Shown: positions 45,790 through 58,200 of the stretch, piece after piece
How positions within the stretch are numbered: the first letter of the stretch is position 1
Layout of the letters: each line of letters opens with the position of its first letter
Source of the DNA: Liolophura sinensis
Lineage: Eukaryota; Mollusca; Polyplacophora; Chitonida; Chitonidae
Reading direction: 5' to 3'
Length of the DNA stretch: 64,000 nt
Assembly: GCF_032854445.1 (NCBI RefSeq)
Contig: NC_088295.1
Span: 19,703,385 to 19,767,384 of the forward strand
Position numbers and translations under genes: made by a program
Notes under the pieces: model-generated
The model's database searches: none
Seen by the model: the letters and a program-made list of their open reading frames with translations, nothing else
What the model was told of the DNA's origin: nothing

Positions 45790-48700
45790 GTACATATCTG
45801 TATGTCGCCTGTAGAACAGTTCGTCAGTACATATTTGTATGTCACCTGTAGAAAAGCTCGTCAGCACATATCTGTATGTCGCATGTAGAAAAGTTCGTCA
45901 GTACATATGTGTGTGTCGCATGTAGAAAAGCTCGTCAGTACATATCTGCATGTCGCATGTAGAAAAGTTCATCAGTGCATATCAGTGTGTCGCATGTAGA
46001 AAAGCTCGTCAGTACATATCTGTGTGTCGCATGTAGAAAAGCTCATCAGTACATATCTGTATGTCGCATGTAGAAAAGCTCGTCAGTAGGCCTACATATC
46101 TGTGTGTCGCATGTAGAAAAGTTTGTCAGTACATATCTGTGTGTCGCATGTAGAAAAGCTCGTCAGTATATATCAGTGTGTCGCATGTAGAACAGTTCGT
46201 CAGTAGGCCTACATATCTGCGTGTCGCATGTAAAAAAAGCTGTAGAACAGTTCGTCAGTACATATCTGTGTGTCGCATGTAGAAAAGTTCGTCAGTACAT
46301 ATCTGTGCGTCGCATGTAGAACAGATCATCAGTACGTATCTGTGTGTCGCATGTAGAAAACCTCGTCAGTACATATCTGTGTGTCGCATGTAGAACAGTT
46401 CGTCAGTACATTTCTGTGTGTCGCATGTAGAAAAGCTCGTCAGTACATATCTGTGTGTCGCATGTAGAACAGTTCGTCAGTACATTTCTGTGTGTCGCAT
46501 GTAGAAAAGCTCGTCAGTGCATATCAGTGTGTCGAATGTAGAACAGTTCGTCAATACATATCAGTGTGTCGCATGTAGAAAAGTTCGTCAGTATGTATCT
46601 GTGTGTCACTTGTAGAAAAGTTCGTCAGTACATATCTATATGTCACCTGTAGAAAAGTTTGTCAGTACATATTTGTGTCGCATGTAGAAAAGCTCGTCAG
46701 TACATATCAGTGTGTCGCATGTAGAAAAGCTCGTCAGTACGTATCTGTATGTCGTCAGTACATATCTGTGTGTCGCATGTAGAAAAGCTCGTCAGAACAT
46801 ATCTGTGTGTCGCATGTAGAACAGTTCGTCAGTACATATCTGTGTGTCGCATGTAGAAAAGCCCGTCAGTACGTATCTGTGTGTCGCATGTAGAAAAGCT
46901 CGTCAGTACATATCTGTGTGTCGCATGTAGAACAGTTCGTCAGTACCTATCTGTGTATCGCATGTAGAAAAGCTCGTCAGTACATATCTGTGTGTCGCAT
47001 GTAGAAAAGCTCGTCAGTACATATCTGTGTGTCGCATGTAGAAAAGCTCGTCAGTACATATCTGTGTGTCGCATGTAGAAAAGCTCGTCAGTACATATCT
47101 GTATGTCGCATGTAGAAAAGCTCGTCAGTATATATCTGTATGTCGCATGTAGAAAAGCTCGTCAGTACATATCAGTGTGTCGCATGTAGAAAAGTTTGTC
47201 AGTACATACGTGTGTGTCGCATGTAGAAAAGCTCCTCACTACGTATCTGTATGTCGTCAGTACATATCTGTGTGTCGCATGTAGAAAAGCTCGTCAGTAC
47301 ATATCTGTGTGTCGCATGTAGAACAGTTCGTCAGTACATATCTGTGTGTCGCATGTAGAAAAGCTCGTCAGTACATATCTGTGTGTCGCATGTAGAAAAC
47401 CTCGTCAGTACATATCTGTGTGTCGCATGTAGAACAGTTCGTCAGTGCATATCTGTGTGTCGCATGTAGAAAACCTCGTCAGTACGTATCTGTGTGTGGC
47501 ATGTAGAAAAGTTCGTCAGTGCATATCTGTGTGTCGCATGTAGAACAGTTCGTCAGTACATATCAGTGTGTCGCATGTAGAAAAGCTCGTCAGTACATAT
47601 CTGTGTGTCACTTGTAGATAAGTTCGTCAGTACATATCTATATGTCACCTGTAGAAAAGTTTGTCAGTACATATCTGTGTCGCATGTAGAAAAGCTCGTC
47701 AGTACATATCAGTGTGTCGCATGTAGAAAAGCTCGTCAGTACGTATCTGTATGTCGTCAGTACATATCTGTGTGTCGCATGTAGAAAAGCTCGTCAGTAC
47801 ATATCTGTGTGTCGCATGTAGAACAGTTCGTCAGTACATATCTGTGTGTCGCATGTAGAAAAGCTCGTCAGTACGTATCTGTGTGTCGCATGTAGAAAAG
47901 CTCGTCAGTACATATCTGTATGTCGCATGTAGAACAGTTCGTCAGTACATATCTGTGTGTCGCATGTAGAAAAGCTCGTCAGTACATATCTGTGTGTCGC
48001 ATGTAGAACAGTTCGTCAGTGCATATCAGTGTGTCGCATGTAGAAAAGTTCGTCAGTACATATCTGTATGTCGCATATAGAAAAGCTCCTCACTACGTAT
48101 ATGTATGTAGTCAGTACATATCTGTGTGTCGCATGTAGAAAAGTTCGTCAGTATATATCTGTGTGCCTCATGTAGAAAAGTTCGTCAGTAGATACCTGTG
48201 TGTCGCATGTAGAAAAGCTCGTCAGTATATATCTGTGTATCGCACGTACAAAAGTTCGTCAGTATATATCTGTATGTCGCATGTAAAAAAGCTCGTCAGT
48301 ATATATCTGTGTGTCGCATGTAGAAAAGCTCGTCAGTACATATCTGTGTGTCGCATGTAGAAAAGCTCCTCACTACGTATCTGTATGTCGTCAGTACATA
48401 TCTGTGTGTCGCATGTAGAAAAGCTCGTCAGTACATATCTGTGTATCGCATGTAGAAAAGCTCGTCAGTATATATCTGTGTGTCGCACGTACAAAAGTTC
48501 GTCAGTATATATCTGTATGTCGCATGTAAAAAAGCTCGTCAGTACATATCTGTGTGTCGCATGTAGAAACCCTCGTCAGTACATATCTGCGTATCGCATG
48601 TAGAAAAGCTCGTCAGTACATATCTGTGTATCGCATGTAGAAAAGCTCGTCAGTACATATCTGTGCGTCGGATGTAGAAAACCTTGTCAGTACGTATCTG

Positions 48701-51290
48701 TATGTCACCTGTGGAAAAATTCGTCAATACATATCTATATGTCACCTGTAGAAGAGTTTGTCAGTACATATCTGTATCGCATGTAGAAAAGCTCGTCAGT
48801 ACATATCTGTGTGTCGCATGTAGAAAAGCTCGTCAGTACATATCTGTATGTCGTCAGTACATATCTGTGTGTCGCATGTAGAAAAGGTCGTCAGTACATA
48901 TCTGTGTGTCGCATGTAGAAAAGCTCGTCAGTACATATCGGTATGACGCATGTAGAAAAGCTCGTCAGTATATATCTGTATGTCGCATGTAGAAAAGCTC
49001 GTCAGTACATATCTGTGTGTCGCATGTAGAAAAGTTTGTCAGTACATACGTGTGTGTCGCATGTAGAAAAGCTCCTCACTACGTATCTGTATGTCGTCAG
49101 TACATATCTGTGTGTCGCATGTAGAAAAGCTCGTCAGTACATATCTGTGTGTCGCATGTAGAACAGTTCGTCAGTACATATCTGTGTGTCGCATGTAGAA
49201 AAGCTCGTCAGTACATATCTGTGTGTCGCATGTAGAAAACCTCGTCAGTACATATCTGTGTGTCGCATGTAGAACAGTTCGTCAGTGCATATCTGTGTGT
49301 CGCATGTAGAAAACCTCGTCAGTACATATCTGTGTGTGGCATGTAGAAAAGTTCGTCAGTGCATATCTGTGTGTCGCATGTAGAACAGTTCGTCAGTACA
49401 TATCAGTGTGTCGCATGTAGAAAAGTTCGTCAGTACATACCTGTGTGTCACTTGTAGATAAGTTCGTCAGTACATATCTATATGTCACCTGTAGAAAAGT
49501 TTGTCAGTACATATCTGTGTCGCATGTAGAAAAGCTCGTCAGTACATATCAGTGTGTCGCATGTAGAAAAGCTCGTCAGTACGTATCTGTATGTCGTCAG
49601 TACATATCTGTGTGTCGCATGTAGAAAAGCTCGTCAGTACATATCTGTGTGTCGCATGTAGAACAGTTCGTCAGTACATATCTGTGTGTCGCATGTAGAA
49701 AAGCTCGTCAGTACGTATCTGTGTGTCGCATGTAGAAAAGCTCGTCAGTACATATCTGTATGTCGCATGTAGAACAGTTCGTCAGTACATATCTGTGTGT
49801 CGCATGAGAAAAGCTCGTCAGTACATATCTGTGTGTCGCATGTAGAACAGTTCGTCAGTGCATATCAGTGTGTCGCATGTAGAAAAGTTCGTCAGTACAT
49901 ATCTGTATGTCGCATATAGAAAAGCTCCTCAGTACGTATCTGTATGTAGTCAGTACATATCTGTGTGTCGCATGTAGAAAAGTTCGTCAGTATATATCTG
50001 TGTGTCTCATGTAGAAAAGTTCGTCAGTAGATACCTGTGTGTCGCATGTAGAAAAGCTCGTCAGTATATATCTGTGTATCGCACGTACAAAAGTTCGTCA
50101 GTACATATCTGTATGTCGCATGTAAAAAAGCTCGTCAGTATATATCTGTGTGTCGCATGTAGAAAAGCTCGTCAGTACATATCTGTGTGTGGCATGTAGA
50201 AAACCTCCTCACTACGTATCTGTATGTCGTCAGTACATATCTGTGTGTCGCATGTAGAAAAGCTCGTCAGTACATATCTGTGTATCGCATGTAGAAAAGC
50301 TCGTCAGTATATATCTGTGTGTCGCACGTACAAAAGTTCGTCAGTATATATCTGTATGTCGCATGTAAAAAAGCTCGTCAGTACATATCTGTGTGTCGCA
50401 TGTAGAAAAGCTCGTCAGTACATATCTGTGTGTCGCATGTAGAAAAGCTCGTCAGTACATATCTGTATGTCGTCAGTACATATCTGTGTGTCGCATGTAG
50501 AAAAGGTCGTCAGTACATATCTGTGTGTCGCATGTAGAAAAGCTCGTCAGTACATATCGGTATGACGCATGTAGAACAGTTCGTCAGTACATATCTGTGT
50601 GTCGCATGTAGAAAAGCTCGTTAGTACATATCTGTGTGTCGCATGTAGAAAAGGTCGTCAGTACATATCTGTGTGTCGCATGTAGAAAAGCTCGTCAGTA
50701 CATATCTGTGCGTCGCATATAGAAAAGCTTGTCAGTACATATCTGTGCGTCGCATATAGAAAAGCTCATCAGTACATATCTGTGTGTCGCATGTAGAAAA
50801 GCTCGTCAGTACATATCTGTGCGTCGCATGTAGAAAAGTACGTCAGTACATATCTGTATGTCGCATGTAGTAAAGCTCGTCAGTACATATCTGTGTGTCG
50901 CATGTAGAAAAGTTCGTCAGTACATATCAGTGTGTCGCATGTAGAAAAGCTCGTCAGTACATATCTGTGTGTCGCATGTAGAAAAGCTCGTCAGTACATA
51001 TCTGTGTGTCGCATGTAGAAAAGCTCGTCAGTACATATCTGTGTGTCGCATGTAGAAAAGTTCGTCAGTACATATCAGTGTGTCGCATGTAGAAAAGCTC
51101 GTCAGTACATATCTGTGTGTCGCATGTAGAAAAGCTCGTCAGTACATATCAGTGTGTCGCATGTAGAAAAGCTCGTCAGTACATATCTATATGTCGCACG
51201 TAGAAAAGTTCGTCAGTGCGTATCTGTATGTCGCATGTAGAAAAGTTTGACAGTACATATCTGTGCGTCGCTTGTAGAAAAGTTCGTCAG
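45790..51290 (+). repeat. 37-bp satellite-like array, about 148 units, with higher-order structure
   Basis: Consensus ACATATCTGTGTGTCGCATG + TAGAAAAGCTCGTCAGT. Variants (GAACAGTTC, CACCTG, truncated GTATGTCGTCAG) recur in a fixed order: a segment around 47190-48620 is repeated around 49030-50450 at a 1839-1840 bp offset. The array ends at 51290 where a SINE-like fragment begins. Short ORFs inside it are artefacts. Confidence 0.96.
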
Positions 51291-51395
51291 TAACTTGCCA
51301 AAAAAGTCAGTGCCTTACCTTGGTCACACCGGTTTCCTTCACCCATAAGTGTGACTGCCATTGTATGAGTAAAACAAATCTTGAGTACATTAAAC
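51291..51395 (+). mobile_element. SINE-like fragment at the edge of the 37-bp array
   Basis: TAACTTGCCAAAAAAGTCAG, CCGGTTTCCTTCACCCATAA, GACTGCCATTGTATGAGTAA and a degraded AAACAA end. Same body variant as 15128 and 15628. Confidence 0.6.
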
Positions 51396-52130
51396 AATAC
51401 TGAGCGGCGAACCGTTTTGAAGTTACGATAAATGAACTCACGGGCAAGATGCAAACTTGTACTTCCCACAAAAATAACATGTAAGTCAAGCGCATTGGTG
51501 TGTGTGATATCAGAGGCGAAGGTATACATGTCTTTAGGCTTGCATTTCTGTGGGGAGCTGGCGTGGAATACCGACAAATGTAAACAAAATGTCTGACTTC
51601 AGAAGGAAGTTATTCTAAATCTGGGCAGCTCTGAAATGAGTAATAGCCCTGTAGAAACCTATACATTCATATGCCGGCTAGTCATTCAGTACATTCCGCC
51701 ATAATATCTCTACATTATCTTCCTTGTACATTTTAAATCCACTATTCCTTCCATGTTTCGTCGTTACCTAGGTATTATTTCATGTTTCTATACATCAGAT
51801 AAGGCTATATCTAGCCTAATGTTTTGCTATGCATTTGCTAATGTTTTGCATATGCTGTATTCTTTCTTTTGCATTTCTTTCTCTGTCTGCTTCTTTTCAA
51901 TATCTCACATTTTATTTCAATTTCCTCATACAACCCTCTTACCTACTGCACAGTAAATGTTTTCCCTGCACAAGCCTTATATTCCTCATACGTTCATTGT
52001 TTTCTGTCTCTGCTGCACAGTCCCTGTTTACGACCCCTGTTTCCACATGCACAAAAACTGTTTGCAACACAAATCCGAGGTCCGTCCATTCTTCCTGTGG
52101 TTTATTGTTGCACCATTGGTCAAGTTTAAA

Positions 52131-52192
52131 GCCCACCCCCCTCTGGCTAAGTCTACCAAATGCAGCCAATCTGACCCCGACCAATGACGTCA
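52131..52192. promoter_or_regulatory. CCAAT/CRE cluster, promoter-like
   Basis: Within 62 bp: a C-rich CCCACCCCCC box, CCAAT at about 52166 and 52181, and a perfect palindromic CRE TGACGTCA at 52185-52192. No gene with a nearby start is visible on either strand; the next gene starts 2.3 kb downstream. Function unproved. Confidence 0.35.
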
Positions 52193-52748
52193 CGTCGTTG
52201 AAATGAAATGTTGTTAATGAAATAATTTTATTTGAAATGTGAATGAAATAAATTAATAATTCTCTATTCAATAATGGCTAATTGAGATAAGTGACAAGGG
52301 AACACAGTAGAAATGAAACCAGTCTATGGTTTAATCGATAGCAATATGCATTATTTCCACGTTCCCCTCTTACTATAAATTTCCAACAGACGACAGGATT
52401 CACTCCGTATGAAGTGCCCTGTTTCTAGAAGCATTTTTTTCTGAAATAGTCCACTCGAGAATAAATTGAATTTAATACCGTTCTAGAAACTACGCGAGTG
52501 GGCTTGGGTTCGTGCCACAAAAGTATATATCATGACCATTGGTTATGGGCGCTGTTTCTGTTTCGGACCGTAGCATATGGTACTCTGTGTAAACTCGACA
52601 GTCGAGCTTTGCCACGTTATATATGTGCATATAATACTGATATATATATACACGTCGACGTCGAGCATTACCATGTTATAGGCCTACATGAGTATGTTCA
52701 TTTAATAGTGGTAGATCCATTTAGAAATCGGCATCCAGTTTTGCCATG

Positions 52749-52856
<108 letters not shown>

Positions 52857-54462
52857 CGACGGTAAAATCCGACAGGATGCCTGTATGTCGACGTCGAGTT
52901 TTCGCGTCGACAGTCTGCGGTGTTCTCGCAGATTAAAGAGGAACGTAAGACGTAAAGCTCTCATCCGCATTCAAACGTAAATGAATAGATGTGCTAAATG
53001 TTATATGCAATCAGTCATTATTGCAAACACTTGTCTATAACAAAAGTGCGTGTATTCACAGGCCTACTATATTGCGTCGGCATTAGTTCATCTATATTTA
53101 GGCAAACAGTTTATGACGTTGTGTGTGTCTTGGTGTAAACGACACACTGACTGAAACACTACATGTATGGACTTGTATCAAATGTAGGACATGCTGAGGC
53201 TTGCAAGCCTACAGGATAACACAGTATACAGAAAGCAAGCCAAGGAATAAATAACTTTACCTCTATAGCTCACTAAACATTTCACTGTGTCTTGGGGATC
53301 TATACACCTGTGTGTGTATAACAGAAGATGATCTCAGGCTTATCCTTGGCTCCTTTGCTTACACCTGGCATATTTCGCAGTTATATTATATATATTTAGT
53401 GTGGTGTGGAATACATGTACGTATATAGCCTATGCCTGTGGAGACCAATGGTTAGTTTTGTCCAATTATCTTTGTTAACTTAACACTTGTACACACTTTA
53501 TGAAAGTTTAATTTGAATTTTAACGTGCCTTTTGGATTTTATGGTAGGCCCTGACGGCTTGAATCTTGACCTTACGTACGCCTATGTTTTTAATATTACA
53601 GCAAGACAATTCGTCCCACGGCTATTTCTATTTTGTATACAATTACATCGGCCAATATGGGTCGGGTGGTTCATATATAAGCCTACATGTGGAAATCAGC
53701 TGTATATACCACTGGGGCTAAAATCAGGTTCGGATTCCTGAAAATTTCTGATTTACAATTATAAAGCATAAGTATAAAACCCTTACTCACGGTGATGCTG
53801 ACCAATCCATCGAATCGCTGGTTTAATATACCCAGTAAGCCTATAGGCCCGCATGATACAGGAAATCGACGCTAAGCGTGGATTTCCGCGCATATCATGT
53901 ATCCACAAAGCATTGATATATTTGGAATGCTAGATGGACAACAACGACCACCACACATATATACCGTTATGTCACTATTTTAGCTTTGCTATATCATAAA
54001 TATACATCGCTATAACCATGCTGGTGAACAAGATCGATGCAATATGTAAATAGGCCTAGCAAATCCTCAAATGTGTGAGTGTAAAGCGTGAGTGTAAAGC
54101 GCGATGAGTGTGTGTCTAAAAATAAGAAAGGGGAAACCCGAGGAAAAAACCCATGCAGTCTCCATATCGACTTGTGCACAAGTTCAGGCATATGTACATC
54201 TTAATTCGGCTGTGTGCGCGTGTTTGAATGTCGTCAGACCATTTCTATGAATTGTGCAATGGACGTTTTACCCCAAAAGACAAAAAATTTCAACTTAACA
54301 TTTGTGTTCACTCAGCCATTTATACTGTCTGTACTTGGATGTTCATCTGAATTAATGGTGCAGATGTAAGAAATTGACTTCACTTTTCCGAGGATTCAAC
54401 CGCTGGAATACGTTAGCAGCGTTTATTGTGGGGTACGATTCCACACCATTTCGCATACAGCC

Positions 54463-54694
54463 ATGTCTGCGAACAACGGGTGCTCGGGTACGCTTCTGTT
54501 GCTCTGGTTTTGTCTGAGGATGATTCCAGGGAGGTGTAGTTCGGTCGTCACCGACCACGCCCATAGCCCCGACTGTCCTACATCCTGTAGGGCTCATCAG
54601 TTCTGCGACCCCATAGAGCAGCGTTGTAGCCCTTGCTCTCCACGCGTGTGTCAACTGAAGCTCGCAGAGGGAAACTGTCACCCATTCTGTACAG
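54463..54694 (+). CDS. Exon 1: signal peptide and cysteine module
   Basis: 232 bp, ends phase 1 at donor gtaaat. The ATG at 54463 begins a good signal peptide. All eight module cysteines are in this exon (CPTSCRAHQFCDPIEQRC onward). Confidence 0.85.
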
Positions 54695-55241
54695 GTAAAT
54701 CTGAACCCAGCGTGCACAGATTATGTATTTATTTTTGTCGATTAGTGCTGAACGCTATACTTAAATATGTTTCACGTAAAATATACGATTGGTTATATGG
54801 GTATTTGGCAGAGGTCATTGGTTTACTCTGGGCATGCACGAGCTCGGAAACATAAACCTTTCAGCCGTGAACAATTCTTGAACATAGCCTCAAGCAAAAG
54901 TGAGTAAGTTAGTCAGTTCCGTGGCGTTAAAGTTTGATAGTGGAAAAAAACAGAGCACTGGCCCGGAATAATGACGTTTGTGACCTAGAACACAGTTTGG
55001 AACTCGATTCAAACCCTTATTCATTGCATTTAAGGAGATAAAATTATGCAGAGATGTCAGACATATATATATTATATGTCACATATAGGTGTTAAGTGAC
55101 CACAGTTGTCAAGCAAACGCTGACAAGATTGTATATAACTCACTTCACATACGTATATGGGCCTTTCCGTGTATACATCATAGTTAATGTAAATCAAAAT
55201 ATATACTGTATATATTTACTACTGTATATATATACTATATA

Positions 55242-55299
<58 letters not shown>

Positions 55300-58200
55300 A
55301 TTTCTTAATTTTCTGTTTTAAGATTATCGTGTTCGCTTTGCCGAAGAAAATGGATCCTCCTGGGAATCAGGTAGGTGTTGAAACATCTGTGCCCAGTTTC
55401 GCAAAAATGTCGTACATGTACCATAATCGCACATATAGGACAATGGTACAGTAATAGTGACGTATAAAGTGTCGTGCGACAGATGTACGATAGAAAAAAA
55501 ACGTGGTACGCCGTTTTGCGAAACTGGTCACAGGAACTTTACTGGGAAGTCATGGACACGTGTAAACCTATCCACAAGAGCCATGTAGACCCGTGATCAG
55601 TGATGTGTCAGTATGTCATTGTGACTGGGTTCTATACAAAAATCGTTATAAGCAACAAAAAAGTGGTTAATCAGAATTCCGCGCGTGATCAGTGGGAAAC
55701 GAAAGACATAGTACATAATAACAATTTAACATGATATAATATCTCATATACATCAGGTGACTCACATGAGTGTGAGGCACAAAATCATTTACAGGTGTTT
55801 GTACTTGATAGCGTACAGCGTGGGTTGTGAGCCAATTTATACGCTTGTATACATGCACATAAATATGGGGTCTACATGTGAGTGGGAGTAGTCACGGAAA
55901 TGTACGCCTGAGTCTGACGTGGCATTCGACTACAAATGTTTATAAGCCCACTGTAGATTTTAACTCCTGATGGAGAATAAAAGATGAAGGCATTGTCTAG
56001 TTTCTAAAACCACTTTGTATATACGATTTCCAACAATCTGATGTGTTGAGGGAGCGGTGTCATGTTTATATTTAGTTTGCTGGTATAAACTATACATACT
56101 GCTGGAGAATTATTCCCTGACTCTTGAGTAATTTGTTCGAAACCTGCAGCAATCTGCAGTCGACCCGGAAGGCTTTACTTCATTCAGGTTTATCTGACCA
56201 ACGTCTCACCATGTTTAAGCTATAGGCAGCAGTATGACTTGAGCTCGCCCATTAGTTTCATTAAACTTGAACGGAAGTTGTGTTGTACCTATATAGAATT
56301 GAATATATAGTATTTCACTTTCATATCGATTTTAAAAGATCGATACATGCGTTATGACAAGGGGTATGCAGTAACTTGTACGCCATATTCAGAACTTTTG
56401 TGGGCAATTTACGATTCTGAATTAAATGCATCCCTAAATGCATAACAGCACTCTTAAGACCCTATCAATCACATGGGCAGCATAAGACGTTCAGGAGGTC
56501 ACGTGTAATGTGGACATCATGAGACTTTCAGAATGTCACCGGCAGTGTGGATATCACAAGACGTTCGAAATGTCACCCACGTTGTTTACATCACAAGACG
56601 TTCAGAATGTCCCCGGCAGTGTGGACATCATAAGACGTTCAGAATGTAAACAGCAATGTGGACATCATAAGACGTTCGGAATGTCACCGGCAGAGTGGAC
56701 ATCTAAAGACGTTTGGAATGTCACCAGCAATGTGGACGTCATAAGACGTTCGGAATGTTACCGGCAGTGTGGACGTCATAAGACGTTCGGAATGTCACCG
56801 GCAGTGTGGACATCATAAGACGTGCGGAATGTCACCGGCAGTGTAAACATCATAAGACGTTCGGAATGTCACCGGCAGTGTGGACGTCATAAGACGTTCG
56901 GAATGTCACAGGCAGTGTGAACATCATGAGACGTTCAGAATGTCCAGGCAGTGTAAACATCATAAGACATTTGGAATGTCACTGGCAGTGTGGACATCTA
57001 AAGACGTTTGGAATGCCACCAGCAATGTGGACATCATAAGACGTTTGGAATGTCACCGGCAGTGTGGATGTCATAAGACGTTTGGAATGTCACCGGCAGT
57101 GTGGACGTCATAAGACGTTCGGAATGTCACCGGCAGTGTGGACGTCATAAGACGTTTGGAATGTCACCGGCAATGTGGACATCATAAGACGTTCGGAATG
57201 TCACCGGCATTGTAAACATCATAAGGCGTTCGGATTGTCACCGATAGTGTAAACATCATAAGACGTTCGGAATGTCACCGGCAGTGTGGACGTCATAAGA
57301 CGTTCGGAATGTCAGCGGCAGTGTGAACATCATGAGACGTTCAGAATGTCCAGGCAGTGTAAACATCATAAGACAGTTGGAATGTCACCGGCAGTGTGGA
57401 CATCACAAGACGTTCGGAATGTCACAGGCAGTGTGAACATTATAAGACGTTTGGAATGTCACCGGCTGTGTGGACATCATAAAACTTTCTGAATATCTCC
57501 GGCAATGTGGACATCATAAGACGTTCGGAATGTCACCGGCAATGTGGATACCATAGGACGTTCGGAATGTCACCGGCATTGTCCTTGGCATTGACACCAC
57601 GGGATCTCTGGGATGTTTGTGAACCGGTCATCCGCACATTGGTAATGTCAGCAGTAATGTGAAGTTCGGACTGCCATCTGCAGCACTGTCGCCTTGATTT
57701 ACTGGGAATTTTACCTCCAGAACAGGTCCTATAACATGTTCGAAATATCACCCTCAACACTGTCCCAATGCAGAATATTCCCTATGCGATTTTCGGATTG
57801 TCACCTGTCAACACGGATTGTCACCTGTCAAGACGGATTGTTACCTGTCAACACGGGCCTACAGGAGACTTCCGTCATGGTTGGTGTGGTGTTTTCGGAT
57901 GTAGACACAATCTAACAAATGCTAAAAGACGGGATGTGTAAAAGCCATATGCGGAGAACGTCTGGTCTAGTGTTATTCAAGTATGGAATAGTTTACAGCA
58001 ACCTTAAATTTTTGTCAAAACGGGGGCAGAAAGCAAAATGTATATAGAAATTTGTCAGTCAGTTTACCAGAGGATATGCAATTTTTCAATTTTTCCACTA
58101 CGCTAATATGATCATCATCAACCCTGACTGAGGTAAAATGACAAGAGGCTGTATTTCACCGGTTACATGTGACCATTTGTCATCTAGCATACTGCCGTCG

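Noticed and set aside
45790-51290. CRISPR-like array
   Set aside because: 37-bp units are contiguous without unique spacers, and the genome is plainly eukaryotic.
51829-52271. Overlapping ORFs of 76-125 codons on both strands
   Set aside because: No family features, no splice-supported extension and several mutually exclusive frames.
54352-54717. 121-codon minus-strand ORF
   Set aside because: Shadow of the signal-peptide exon of the plus-strand gene, which has splice sites and a coherent protein.
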